Below are positions 17,936 through 24,666 of a stretch of DNA of 36,322 nt, piece by piece; within the stretch, counting starts at the first letter, position 1; the number at the start of each line of letters is the position of its first letter. The notes beneath the pieces were generated by a model. The model ran no database searches. It was not told the DNA's origin and was given only the letters and a program-made list of their open reading frames with translations. Source of the stretch: Bdellovibrionales bacterium GWB1_55_8 (GTDB lineage: Bacteria; Bdellovibrionota; UBA1018); contig MEPR01000002.1 in NCBI GenBank assembly GCA_001769835.1, positions 4,221 through 40,542 on the forward strand, written 5' to 3'. The position numbers and the translations under genes were made by a program.

Positions 17936-17964
17936 TTGTCACGCACGGAGTAGAGGTCTAAAAT
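17936..17964 (+). promoter_or_regulatory. Sigma70-type promoter of dksA-like gene
   Basis: TTGTCA (17936-17941), a 17-nt spacer and TAAAAT (17959-17964) give a near-consensus housekeeping promoter. The predicted transcription start is about 17971, some 39 nt before the ATG at 18010. Confidence 0.7.
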
Positions 17965-17971
17965 AACAGAT

Positions 17972-17992
17972 TAAGGTGGGTCGACCACCTTA
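17972..17992 (+). promoter_or_regulatory. Hairpin at predicted 5' end of dksA-like mRNA
   Basis: TAAGGTGG (17972-17979), loop GTCGA and CCACCTTA (17985-17992) form a perfect 8-bp stem. It begins at the predicted transcription start and ends 2 nt before the ribosome site GGGGGGAGAG (17995-18004). It may stabilise the mRNA 5' end or affect translation; as duplex DNA it could instead be an operator. Confidence 0.55.
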
Positions 17993-18009
17993 CTGGGGGG
18001 AGAGAAGTC

Positions 18010-18372
18010 ATGGATGTCAAGACTCAGAATAAATTTCGGAAGCTCTTGCTTGAGGAGAAACAAAGAATCCTCAATAACTCCAAACAGGCGCTAAAAAGCG
18101 AGATATCCCTATCGCCTGATGATCTTCCGGATGAGACCGACCTCGCCGCAAGCGAGATCAATCAGAACCTGGTTTTCAAACTTCGGGATCGCGAGCGTCA
18201 GCTCCTCTCGAAAATTGATGAGGCTCTGGGACGCATGGACGAAGGCACTTTCGGCACCTGCGAAGACTGCGAGGAACCCATCGAACCCCGCAGACTCGAA
18301 GCCCGCCCGGTTTCCACTCTGTGCATTGCCTGTAAGGAAAAACAGGAACACCGCGAAAAGATTTACGCCTGA
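18010..18372 (+). CDS. dksA: DksA/TraR-family zinc-finger transcription regulator
   Basis: This 120-residue protein belongs to the DksA/TraR family, which inserts a coiled coil into the RNA polymerase secondary channel and acts with ppGpp in the stringent response. Two long helices (about residues 4-30 and 48-80) would form the coiled coil, and the tip between them keeps the DxxDxA motif (Asp41, Asp44, Ala46) needed for activity in E. coli DksA. The C4 zinc finger is complete (Cys84, Cys87, Cys105, Cys108). It is shorter than E. coli DksA (151) because the N-terminal extension is missing, as in many non-enteric homologues. Its own promoter, leader hairpin, strong G-rich ribosome site and terminator make it a single-gene transcription unit. 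Confidence 0.9.
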   Translation: MDVKTQNKFRKLLLEEKQRILNNSKQALKSEISLSPDDLPDETDLAASEINQNLVFKLRDRERQLLSKIDEALGRMDEGTFGTCEDCEEPIEPRRLEARPVSTLCIACKEKQEHREKIYA

Positions 18373-18392
18373 TTTCAGGCCAGTCTCACTTG

Positions 18393-18430
18393 AAAAAAAC
18401 CAGGACGGCACGCCGTCCTGGTTTTTTTTT
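18393..18430 (+). terminator. Rho-independent terminator after dksA-like gene
   Basis: CCAGGACGG (18400-18408), loop CACG and CCGTCCTGG (18413-18421) make a perfect 9-bp GC-rich stem, extended by flanking A and T runs (A7 at 18393-18399, T9 at 18422-18430). It ends the dksA-like transcript and would also work in the other direction. Confidence 0.92.
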
Positions 18431-18540
18431 GCCCTTTTTGATCGGCAAATCGACGCCGCACAGCGTCTAGAGATTTTCTACACGGATGCTTAAAACCATC
18501 GTAGGCTGACCGCTGAAGCTCAATACAGGAGGGGTCCTCG

Positions 18541-18825
18541 ATGAAACGCACTCAGATTCTGCTTACCGCCGTGGCACTCACTGCGGGCTCGGTGATCGCT
18601 ATCGCAAGCACAGCTCCCGATTCCGTTACCCTGAAAGCCAAAAACGGCAACATCACTTTCAACCACAAGGCACATGGCCAGAAAACCAGCTGCTCCACCT
18701 GTCACGGTGAGACCATCGGAAAACTGGCGCCTCTCGGCATGGCCAAGGGCCACAAAATGTGCCAGGAATGTCACAAAGCCCAAGGCGTCGGCCCGCAGAA
18801 ATGCGGCGACTGCCACAAAAAGTAA
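18541..18825 (+). CDS. Periplasmic triheme cytochrome c7, PpcA-like
   Basis: The 94-residue precursor has a signal peptide (residues 1-23: MKRTQ, hydrophobic core, then IAST) and three CxxCH heme sites: CSTCH at 51-55, CQECH at 74-78 and CGDCH at 88-92. The extra axial histidines expected for bis-His cytochrome c7 are in place (His42 and His45 in FNHKAH, His71 in KGHKMCQ). The start of the mature part (LKAKNGNITFNHKAH) and the end (GPQKCGDCHKK) strongly recall the PpcA family of Geobacter, small low-potential carriers linking inner-membrane quinol oxidation to outer electron acceptors. CAGGAGGGG stands before the ATG. No partner electron-transfer gene is visible nearby, and the gene converges directly on the dehydrogenase gene. 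Confidence 0.92.
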   Translation: MKRTQILLTAVALTAGSVIAIASTAPDSVTLKAKNGNITFNHKAHGQKTSCSTCHGETIGKLAPLGMAKGHKMCQECHKAQGVGPQKCGDCHKK

Positions 18826-19872
18826 TCAGTTTCCCAGCGAACGAATATCGATCACGAAACGATAGCGGACTTCGCCGGTGAGCATCCGTTCGTAAGCCGC
18901 ATTGACCTGATCGATATTGATCGTTTCAATATCGGAAGCAATCCCATGTTTTGCACAGAAGTCGAGCATCTCCTGGGTTTCTTTGATGCCGCCGATGAGT
19001 GAGCCCGCGAGACTTCGACGTCCGCCGATGAGGCTGAACGCATGGACGTTCGGTGCCTTCGTCGGAACGCCGAGCACCACCATGGTACCATCGCGCCGTA
19101 GAAGATTCAGATACTGGTTCCAATCGAGTTCGACTGAAACGGTATTCAAAATCAAATCGAATGTTCCCGAAAGCTCCTTGAACGTTTTCGGATCAGAGGT
19201 CGCGTGAAAGTGATCAGCGCCGAGCCTTGCTCCATCCGCTTTCTTTTTAAGAGACTGACTGAGGACTGTCACTTCAGCACCCATCGCGTGCGCAATCTTG
19301 ACTGCCATATGTCCCAAGCCGCCCAGGCCGATCACCGCCACCTTCTTGCCAGGCCCGGCGTTCCAGTGGCGCAAAGGGGAATAAGTAGTGATCCCGGCGC
19401 ACAGAAGCGGGGCCGCCTGATCGAGCGGAAGCTTTTCCGGGATACGAAGAACATATTGCTCATCAACAACGATGTGATTGGAATATCCACCGTAAGTCGG
19501 GGTTCCGTTTTTCTCGCGTGAATTGTAAGTTCCTACCATTCCGGTGTCGCAGTACTGCTCAAGCCCTTCCCGACACGAATCGCATTCGCGGCAGGAATCC
19601 ACAAAACAGCCCACGCCTACTCTGTCGCCAACCTGATAGTTTTTCACCTGGCTTCCGACTTTTCTGACCACGCCTGTGATCTCGTGCCCAGGCACCATCG
19701 GAAAAATAGATCCGCCCCATTCATCGCGAATTTGATGAATGTCGGAATGACAGATTCCGCAGTATTGAATATCGATCTGAACGTCATGCGGGCCAGGCTC
19801 CCGACGCTCGAACTGGAAAGGGCCAAGAGGTTGGGTTGCTGATGGGGCCGCGTAGGCTTTCGTCGGAATCAT
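18826..19872 (-). CDS. Zinc-dependent NAD(P) alcohol dehydrogenase, CAD/YahK type
   Basis: This 348-residue cytoplasmic enzyme is a medium-chain zinc alcohol dehydrogenase of the cinnamyl-alcohol/YahK-AdhC branch, which usually reduces aldehydes with NADPH. Catalytic zinc ligands are Cys38 in [10 protein letters not shown] and the His in VPGHE (His63). The structural zinc site is Cys94, Cys97, Cys100 and Cys108. The cofactor-binding loop is [21 protein letters not shown] start it at the ATG ending at 19872 because AAGGAGA (19881-19887) lies 8 nt upstream; a TTG six codons earlier overlaps that site. Its stop abuts the stop of the cytochrome gene, with no terminator between. The physiological substrate is unknown. 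Confidence 0.92.
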   Translation of the reverse strand: MIPTKAYAAPSATQPLGPFQFERREPGPHDVQIDIQYCGICHSDIHQIRDEWGGSIFPMVPGHEITGVVRKVGSQVKNYQVGDRVGVGCFVDSCRECDSCREGLEQYCDTGMVGTYNSREKNGTPTYGGYSNHIVVDEQYVLRIPEKLPLDQAAPLLCAGITTYSPLRHWNAGPGKKVAVIGLGGLGHMAVKIAHAMGAEVTVLSQSLKKKADGARLGADHFHATSDPKTFKELSGTFDLILNTVSVELDWNQYLNLLRRDGTMVVLGVPTKAPNVHAFSLIGGRRSLAGSLIGGIKETQEMLDFCAKHGIASDIETINIDQVNAAYERMLTGEVRYRFVIDIRSLGN

Positions 19873-20099
19873 TTGAGAGGTCTCCTTCAATCGTAGGACT
19901 CATCCTAACTGATCGAGGCGTGCGCCGCGGAGAGTATTTTTTACCTGACTGGAGTGTTGCGCTTATTGCGCCGCAACCAACTCTTTTAATCCGAAATAGA
20001 AAAGAAGCAGCCTGGCCAATGACCTGGTCCGAGGCGCACAATAAAAAAACGCCAGTCCTGTTCAGGAGCTGGCGTTCGCAAAAACTCGGACGTTAGGAC
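19873..20099 (-). other. Intergenic region upstream of alcohol dehydrogenase
   Basis: No gene is supported here. It holds the dehydrogenase ribosome site, an inverted repeat GTTGCG (19956-19961)/CGCAAC (19972-19977) that might be an operator, and the terminator of the lipoprotein gene. I could not identify a convincing -35/-10 pair for the dehydrogenase. Confidence 0.6.
20043..20076 (-). terminator. Rho-independent terminator of the 20100-21215 lipoprotein gene
   Basis: The arms AACGCCAG (20048-20055) and CTGGCGTT (20069-20076) enclose a second pairing, TCCTG/CAGGA, giving a very stable hairpin. The A run at 20043-20049 reads as a T run after the hairpin on the minus strand, which fits termination of the leftward lipoprotein transcript. 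Confidence 0.9.
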
Positions 20100-21215
20100 T
20101 CAGAGCACCGAAATACTATAGGTGTGCCCGGTCCCATCCGCTTCCGTGTAGGAAAGGCCGGACGCGGCTGCTCGCTTGAACACGCTGGTATTGAAATACC
20201 CCTCCCCGCTGGAGCTGCTTCCGTAGTTTTTCATGGTGTAGGTTCCGTCACCATTATCCGTGAACGTCTGAACAGGGGTCACGAAACCGTTGAATCCGGT
20301 CGTCGTTGTGCTGTCATAGTACGAGCGCGTGAAGCCCCCGAAATACTGGCCTGACGAGGTGAACATCAGTCCGACCGTACCGAGGAATCCGTCGGATGAT
20401 GTGAGCCGGTACCGTTCGATCGTCGGTGTCCCCGGATCAATCGTTCCGGCGACATCCAGATAATTCACCGAAACGTAGGTGGTCGTGGGCGCATCGGGAT
20501 AGGTATCAAAGCTCGGATTGCCGGCGAAAGCCGCACCACTCGCCGCCGTTCCGCTCGCCCCGTTTCCGAAATGAGCGATGTCGCGCACATCGAAATAAAG
20601 CTTCACATTCACTTCCTCGCCTTCCGCAACCGTCACAGGCAGAGGCAGCGGGTAGCGCTTGCCGCATCCGCTGAAGTAGGCCGTGGTCTCAGCATAAAGC
20701 CCCACGTCACTTGTAAGTTCGCCGCTTCCTGCTTGAGTGTACAAGGTCGTACCCCCGCCGGCCGGATCTGTGGTGCCAGTCGCTTTGATTTTCCCCTGGT
20801 ACTTGCCCTCGCTCTTGCAAGTGGCGATCGACACGCTGTCATAAGTACCGGCCCCGATGTCTTTCGCGCCCGCACCCGTCAGAAGATTCTGCAGGGCTTC
20901 GCCACCGGTGAGTTCCACCAGGCAACCATCATTGGAGTCTGCCGCGCATTCGTAAACCACGCCTGTGTCTCCAGTACTGCTTTCGAGGGTAATTGAGCGA
21001 ATCGGCACCTTGAGCGAATCAACAGTAATTCCGGTGTTCACATCGATACCGGCGAACAGCATCTGAGCATCCACGTTCATCAGCGCGGGGGCTGAAATGG
21101 ACCCGCTCACGCGAAGAAGCTGAGGGGTCACTTTCGCGTCGCCCTTCCCGCAGCCGGTCAAAGCTGCGGACGCGATAATCAAAGATAAGAAACAGAAATT
21201 CACTTTGCGGGTCAT
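20100..21215 (-). CDS. Secreted lipoprotein, unknown function
   Basis: The 371-residue product has a lipoprotein signal (MTRKVNFCFLSL, then ALTGC with the acylated Cys at residue 22). The mature protein is rich in Thr, Ser, Gly, Ala and Asp and predicted mainly beta, typical of exported surface proteins of this group. Four cysteines in the first half (YECAADSNDGC, ATCKSEG, SGCGKRYP) may form disulfides. The C-terminal part is rich in Tyr, Phe and Gly (GGFTRSYYDSTTTTGFNGF, DNGDGTYTMKNYG). I do not recognise a domain family. GGAGGATCA precedes the ATG. It has a strong terminator of its own and a 172-nt upstream gap, so it is probably a monocistronic, separately controlled gene. Confidence 0.8.
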   Translation of the reverse strand: MTRKVNFCFLSLIIASAALTGCGKGDAKVTPQLLRVSGSISAPALMNVDAQMLFAGIDVNTGITVDSLKVPIRSITLESSTGDTGVVYECAADSNDGCLVELTGGEALQNLLTGAGAKDIGAGTYDSVSIATCKSEGKYQGKIKATGTTDPAGGGTTLYTQAGSGELTSDVGLYAETTAYFSGCGKRYPLPLPVTVAEGEEVNVKLYFDVRDIAHFGNGASGTAASGAAFAGNPSFDTYPDAPTTTYVSVNYLDVAGTIDPGTPTIERYRLTSSDGFLGTVGLMFTSSGQYFGGFTRSYYDSTTTTGFNGFVTPVQTFTDNGDGTYTMKNYGSSSSGEGYFNTSVFKRAAASGLSYTEADGTGHTYSISVL

Positions 21216-21239
21216 TGATCCTCCATGATCCTTATTTAC

Positions 21240-21272
21240 GTTTGAAACAGCTTAGCTGTGGGACGATCAAAC
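21240..21272 (-). promoter_or_regulatory. Nested inverted repeat upstream of lipoprotein gene
   Basis: GTTTGA (21240-21245) and TCAAAC (21267-21272) flank a second perfect inverted repeat, ACAGCT-T-AGCTGT (21247-21259), 25-57 nt upstream of the lipoprotein ATG. This could be an operator or a leader hairpin. An AT-rich stretch upstream (near 21338-21354) may hold the promoter, but no clear -35/-10 pair was found. Confidence 0.45.
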
Positions 21273-21387
21273 GCAAAGAAATTGCGCGACGCGCAGAACG
21301 TCAAAAATCGATCACTGCTCCACGCATAAACCGAAATTAATTTAGATATATTATCCGAGCCCGCTCTCAATCGCCCGGGTAAGCCGA

Positions 21388-22860
21388 TCAAAGTTCGAAT
21401 TCCGGCGCGCGCTTGTAACGACTCGGGTTGATGCGATGTTTTTTGATCAGTCCGTAGACTTCAGTCCTTGACTTGGATGCCAGACGCGCGGCCTCCGCGA
21501 TATTTCCTTTGGCTGCAGCCAATATCCTTTCCAGGTAGCTGCGTTCAAAAGTGCTCTTTGCCTCGCCAAAGGTGGGCAACTCCCCTTCCGGCTGACCTAT
21601 CATCGGTGGTGCGATTGAATCAACAGCTTCCGACGCCGGTTGATGAAGCTCGGCCTCGCTCTGCTTTTCAGAAGCGCGCATTTTCTCCGGAAACAGATCC
21701 GAGGCCGTCATGACGGCTCCGTGACCCAGCACAAGTCCCCGCTCCATGCGGTTCTGCAGCTCCCGGACGTTTCCCGGCCACTCGTGAGCGAGAAGCGCTG
21801 TTTGCGCGGACGGCGAGAGCCCGTCAAAGCGCTTGCCGAGGCGTTCGCCATACTGCTTGCCAAATAGAGAGGCAAGCAAGAGAACGTCGCGCGGGCGGCT
21901 TCTCAGCGGCGGGATCATCAGCGGAATGACATGCAATCGGTAGAAAAGGTCCTGACGAAAGCGCCCCACCGCCACTTCTTCATCGAGCTTCCGGTGGGTT
22001 GCGGCGATCAGGCGCACATTCACGGGAATCGGGTGCACGCCGCCAAGCGGGACAATTTCCTTCTCCTGAATGACGCGGAGAAGCTTGGCCTGAATACTGG
22101 GTGATGCGTCCCCGATCTCGTCGATGAAAAGAGTTCCCTCGTCCGCACGGACAAAAAGCCCCTGCTTGTTGTCGCGAGCATCGGTGAATGCGCCACGGAC
22201 ATAACCGAAAAGCTCGGCCTCCACGAGGTTGTCGGGTACCGCAGCGCAGTTGAACGCAATGAAGGGCCCTTTGGATCTTGGCCCGCATTGGTGCAAAGCA
22301 CGCGCGACCACTTCCTTGCCGGTCCCGGTTTCGCCATGAATCAGAACATTGCTGGTGACGCTCGCGGCGACGGCGATCTGCTTGAGCAGCGGTTCAAGCG
22401 AAGGATCCCGGGTTTTGAAAATACTTCGGATGTCCTCGGGGCTTGAATGTCGCTTCAGCATTCGGAGTTCGCGCTTCAGGCGAAACGATTCAACGGCCCG
22501 AACGAGCTGGGATTCCAGCTCCCCGTCCTGAAAGGGTTTCCGAATATAGCCGTTTGCACCGATATTGAACGCCTTCACCGCCGAATCGAGCTCGCCATGG
22601 GCGGTGATCATGAAAACAGGGATCTCCTGGTCGATCTCGCGCAGCTTTCGCAGCACATCCACGCCGTCGTGCTCGCCTAACCGGATATCCAGGAGCACGG
22701 CCATGAACTCTTCGCGCGAAAAGGCTGCGAGCGCGGCGTCGGGGGTCGTGCAAGCCCGTATCGAGAAACCCTGGTTTTCAAGCAGCAGGCCGAGCACATC
22801 GCTCACCTGCTCGTCATCATCGACCAAAAGCACCCAATCCAAAGACTCACGCCCGTTCAC
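21388..22860 (-). CDS. Sigma54-dependent response regulator, GlrR/QseF type
   Basis: This 490-residue activator has three parts. The receiver domain (residues 8-120) has acidic Asp14/Asp15, phospho-acceptor Asp58, Thr86 and Lys108. The AAA+ domain (about 150-380) has Walker A GETGTGKE at 176-183 and Walker B TLFIDEIGD. A C-terminal Fis-type DNA-binding helix-turn-helix follows. From memory, the C-terminal stretch LPTFGEAKSTFERSYLERIL, then AKGNIAEAARLASKSRTEVY, closely resembles E. coli GlrR (QseF). The sigma54-contacting loop reads GAFTDA (223-228) instead of the usual GAFTGA. Translation starts at GTG, overlapping the stop of the lipoprotein gene (GTGA). Kinase, lipoprotein and regulator form one coupled unit. 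Its target promoters are unknown; no convincing sigma54 site was found by eye. Confidence 0.92.
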   Translation of the reverse strand: MNGRESLDWVLLVDDDEQVSDVLGLLLENQGFSIRACTTPDAALAAFSREEFMAVLLDIRLGEHDGVDVLRKLREIDQEIPVFMITAHGELDSAVKAFNIGANGYIRKPFQDGELESQLVRAVESFRLKRELRMLKRHSSPEDIRSIFKTRDPSLEPLLKQIAVAASVTSNVLIHGETGTGKEVVARALHQCGPRSKGPFIAFNCAAVPDNLVEAELFGYVRGAFTDARDNKQGLFVRADEGTLFIDEIGDASPSIQAKLLRVIQEKEIVPLGGVHPIPVNVRLIAATHRKLDEEVAVGRFRQDLFYRLHVIPLMIPPLRSRPRDVLLLASLFGKQYGERLGKRFDGLSPSAQTALLAHEWPGNVRELQNRMERGLVLGHGAVMTASDLFPEKMRASEKQSEAELHQPASEAVDSIAPPMIGQPEGELPTFGEAKSTFERSYLERILAAAKGNIAEAARLASKSRTEVYGLIKKHRINPSRYKRAPEFEL

Positions 22861-23216
22861 TTCTGCATCCCCCGTGGATCCGCGACATCAATACTCTTCA
22901 AGGCTTCAAGCTGGAGACTCAGGCGGTCGCATCGCGTCTGATAATGGTGTTCAGCCCGAATCAGGTCTTCCAGCAATTTACGAGACAGCTCCACCTTGGG
23001 TCCCTTGGATTTCTCCAATGCTGCGGCAAGTCCCAGCAAAGCGTCCGTCCGCGCGCTGTCCAACTGTGCATTTCCAGCTGACGACGAGGGGATGGGCACA
23101 ACCCTTTTATCAGCCGAAGCGCTTTCCTCAGGAAGCTCCGAACGGACCGTGATCGTCGCACAACCTGAAGCGACGCCGAGGCTGGCCACTACAACAAACC
23201 TCGCCAGGATGCTCAT
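22857..23216 (-). CDS. Small lipoprotein of the two-component operon, QseG position
   Basis: The 119-residue product has a short lipoprotein signal, MSILARFVVVASLGVASGC, with the acylated Cys at residue 19. After a polar linker, residues 50-110 are helical and charged (KVELSRKLLEDLIRAEHHYQ). It overlaps both neighbours by 4 nt, between kinase and regulator. In enterobacteria that place is held by qseG (yfhG), an outer-membrane lipoprotein that binds the periplasmic part of the kinase QseE/GlrK and is needed for its activity. Sequence similarity to QseG is not obvious to me, so the assignment rests on position, size and lipobox. Confidence 0.8.
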   Translation of the reverse strand: MSILARFVVVASLGVASGCATITVRSELPEESASADKRVVPIPSSSAGNAQLDSARTDALLGLAAALEKSKGPKVELSRKLLEDLIRAEHHYQTRCDRLSLQLEALKSIDVADPRGMQK

Positions 23217-24610
23217 CCGTGTCCCCCTCCCACAAAGCTCGCAGCTCCTGACAGTCTCTGTGTTTTGGGCAGGCTGATCCGGATTCTGGTATGCCCCGAT
23301 CCCGAAAGCGCCGATACCGCACCCTGATGCGCTTCGACGACTTTCTTGACGACGTGAAGCCCTACCCCCATGCCCTGCTGCTTCAGGGAATTCGCACCCC
23401 GATAAAAACGATCAAAAATTTTGGGAAGCTCATCGTGCGGAATATCCGCGCCGGCGTTCATCACCTCGATCTCCACGTTCGGACTCGGCACTTCGTTCGT
23501 GATCATGACATCAACGATGGAAGACTCTCTGCCGTATTTGATCGCGTTCAGGAGAAGGTTCACGAACGCCTGAACGATTCCTTCCCAGTGAAAAGACATG
23601 AAGACGAGCTCCGGAGCGAGCAGACGCACGCTGATGCTCTTCCTCTCGGCGATCGGACGGATTTCATCGATAGCCGTCTGAATCGCAGCCGCGATATTTC
23701 TCCGCGAGAAATCCCTCTCAAGAATCCCGGACTCGGTGCGGGACAGATTGAGCAGATTATTGATCATGAATTCCAGTCGCTTTGAAGCTATCAGACACGC
23801 GGAAAGACATTTCTTCTGTGATTCGGCCGAGAGTTTCTTTTCCTCGGAGGCAAGAAGTGAAAGCCCCTCTTTCAGTGCGGTCATGGGATTTCTAATCTCG
23901 TGCGATATCGTGGCGAGAAAATCGTTCTTCGCCTGATCCAGCGTTTCGAGGCGCGCGGCCATGGAGTTAAAGTCCTGAGCGATCTCCTTGAGTTCACTCA
24001 CGCCGTTTTCCTTCATGCGGCACGCCAGCTCCCCGTCCCGAATCCGCGCCGTCGCGTCGCGAAGACGCCGCAGCGGATGAAGGAGTCCCTGATAGAGAAG
24101 AAGGATAAGCCAGGCCGTGATGACGATCGACAATACAAGCGCCACCGTCATCACGCGAAGCAATCCGGCGGCGACTTCGCGGGCATCGCGGAGGGCTGCC
24201 GCTTTTTCGGAGATCAGCATCTCCTGGGCACGCTGGATATGGGCTTCCGTCAACCCGCCGTTTGCCGCCTCCTTCGCTATGATATCGAACCCGGGCCATA
24301 CCTCAGTCACTTCCCTGATGATACGGGCTTCGAGTACCCCGTACTTCGCGAACAACTCGCCGTACGCGACATCCTCAGTGATTTCCCACTTTTTCTGGGC
24401 CTGCTGCTTGGCCGTGAACGCAGCATCGAGCTGAAAAAGCATTTGCTGCAGCGGAATATCCCTTTCCAGGAGCGCCTTGCTCCCTTCGATATGAACTCGC
24501 GCGACCGTATTGGCCCGCACGCCGAGCATGACCGTAAGGGCGATCAGCGATACCGAAATCAGAAGTGCATTGGCTTTAAGACCAGAGGGGTACAACAAAC
24601 GGAAACGCAT
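23213..24610 (-). CDS. HAMP-containing sensor histidine kinase, GlrK/QseE type
   Basis: This 465-residue inner-membrane kinase has TM1 near residues 13-31, a periplasmic helical sensor of about 120 residues, TM2 near 153-173, a HAMP linker (HPLRRLRDATARIRDGELA), the dimerisation/phospho-acceptor domain with His237 in FLATISHEIRNPMTALKEGL, and a HATPase domain with N-box VNLLLNAIKYGRE, FDRFYRG and GMGVGLHVVKK. The H-box followed by ALKEGLSLL resembles QseE/GlrK. It should phosphorylate the sigma54 regulator encoded two genes downstream. The ATG lacks a clear ribosome site. It follows the gliding-type operon after 56 nt with no visible terminator, so it may share that transcript; a TATAAA near 24650 lacks a fitting -35. 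Confidence 0.92.
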   Translation of the reverse strand: MRFRLLYPSGLKANALLISVSLIALTVMLGVRANTVARVHIEGSKALLERDIPLQQMLFQLDAAFTAKQQAQKKWEITEDVAYGELFAKYGVLEARIIREVTEVWPGFDIIAKEAANGGLTEAHIQRAQEMLISEKAAALRDAREVAAGLLRVMTVALVLSIVITAWLILLLYQGLLHPLRRLRDATARIRDGELACRMKENGVSELKEIAQDFNSMAARLETLDQAKNDFLATISHEIRNPMTALKEGLSLLASEEKKLSAESQKKCLSACLIASKRLEFMINNLLNLSRTESGILERDFSRRNIAAAIQTAIDEIRPIAERKSISVRLLAPELVFMSFHWEGIVQAFVNLLLNAIKYGRESSIVDVMITNEVPSPNVEIEVMNAGADIPHDELPKIFDRFYRGANSLKQQGMGVGLHVVKKVVEAHQGAVSALSGSGHTRIRISLPKTQRLSGAASFVGGGHG

Positions 24611-24666
24611 CGCATGAGAAGTCTACATCAACTCACCATCGTGAAAAGTTTATAATCGCGGGCGGC

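Larger units (their letters stand above)
17692..18009 (+). other. Divergent intergenic region between glmU and dksA-like gene
   Basis: These 318 nt hold no gene I can support. The right part carries the dksA-side promoter, hairpin and ribosome site described separately. A run of eight C (17801-17808) lies about 110 nt upstream of glmU. On the glmU side I find only a poor candidate (TTGACG on the minus strand at 17725-17730 with no good -10). Confidence 0.7.

Noticed and set aside
19836-20096. 86-codon open frame on the plus strand
   Set aside because: It starts inside the antisense of the alcohol dehydrogenase and runs through a terminator hairpin; no ribosome site or family.
24611-24666. 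Promoter for the sensor-kinase gene
   Set aside because: A TATAAA is present near 24650 but no -35 hexamer lies at a workable distance, so I do not call a promoter.
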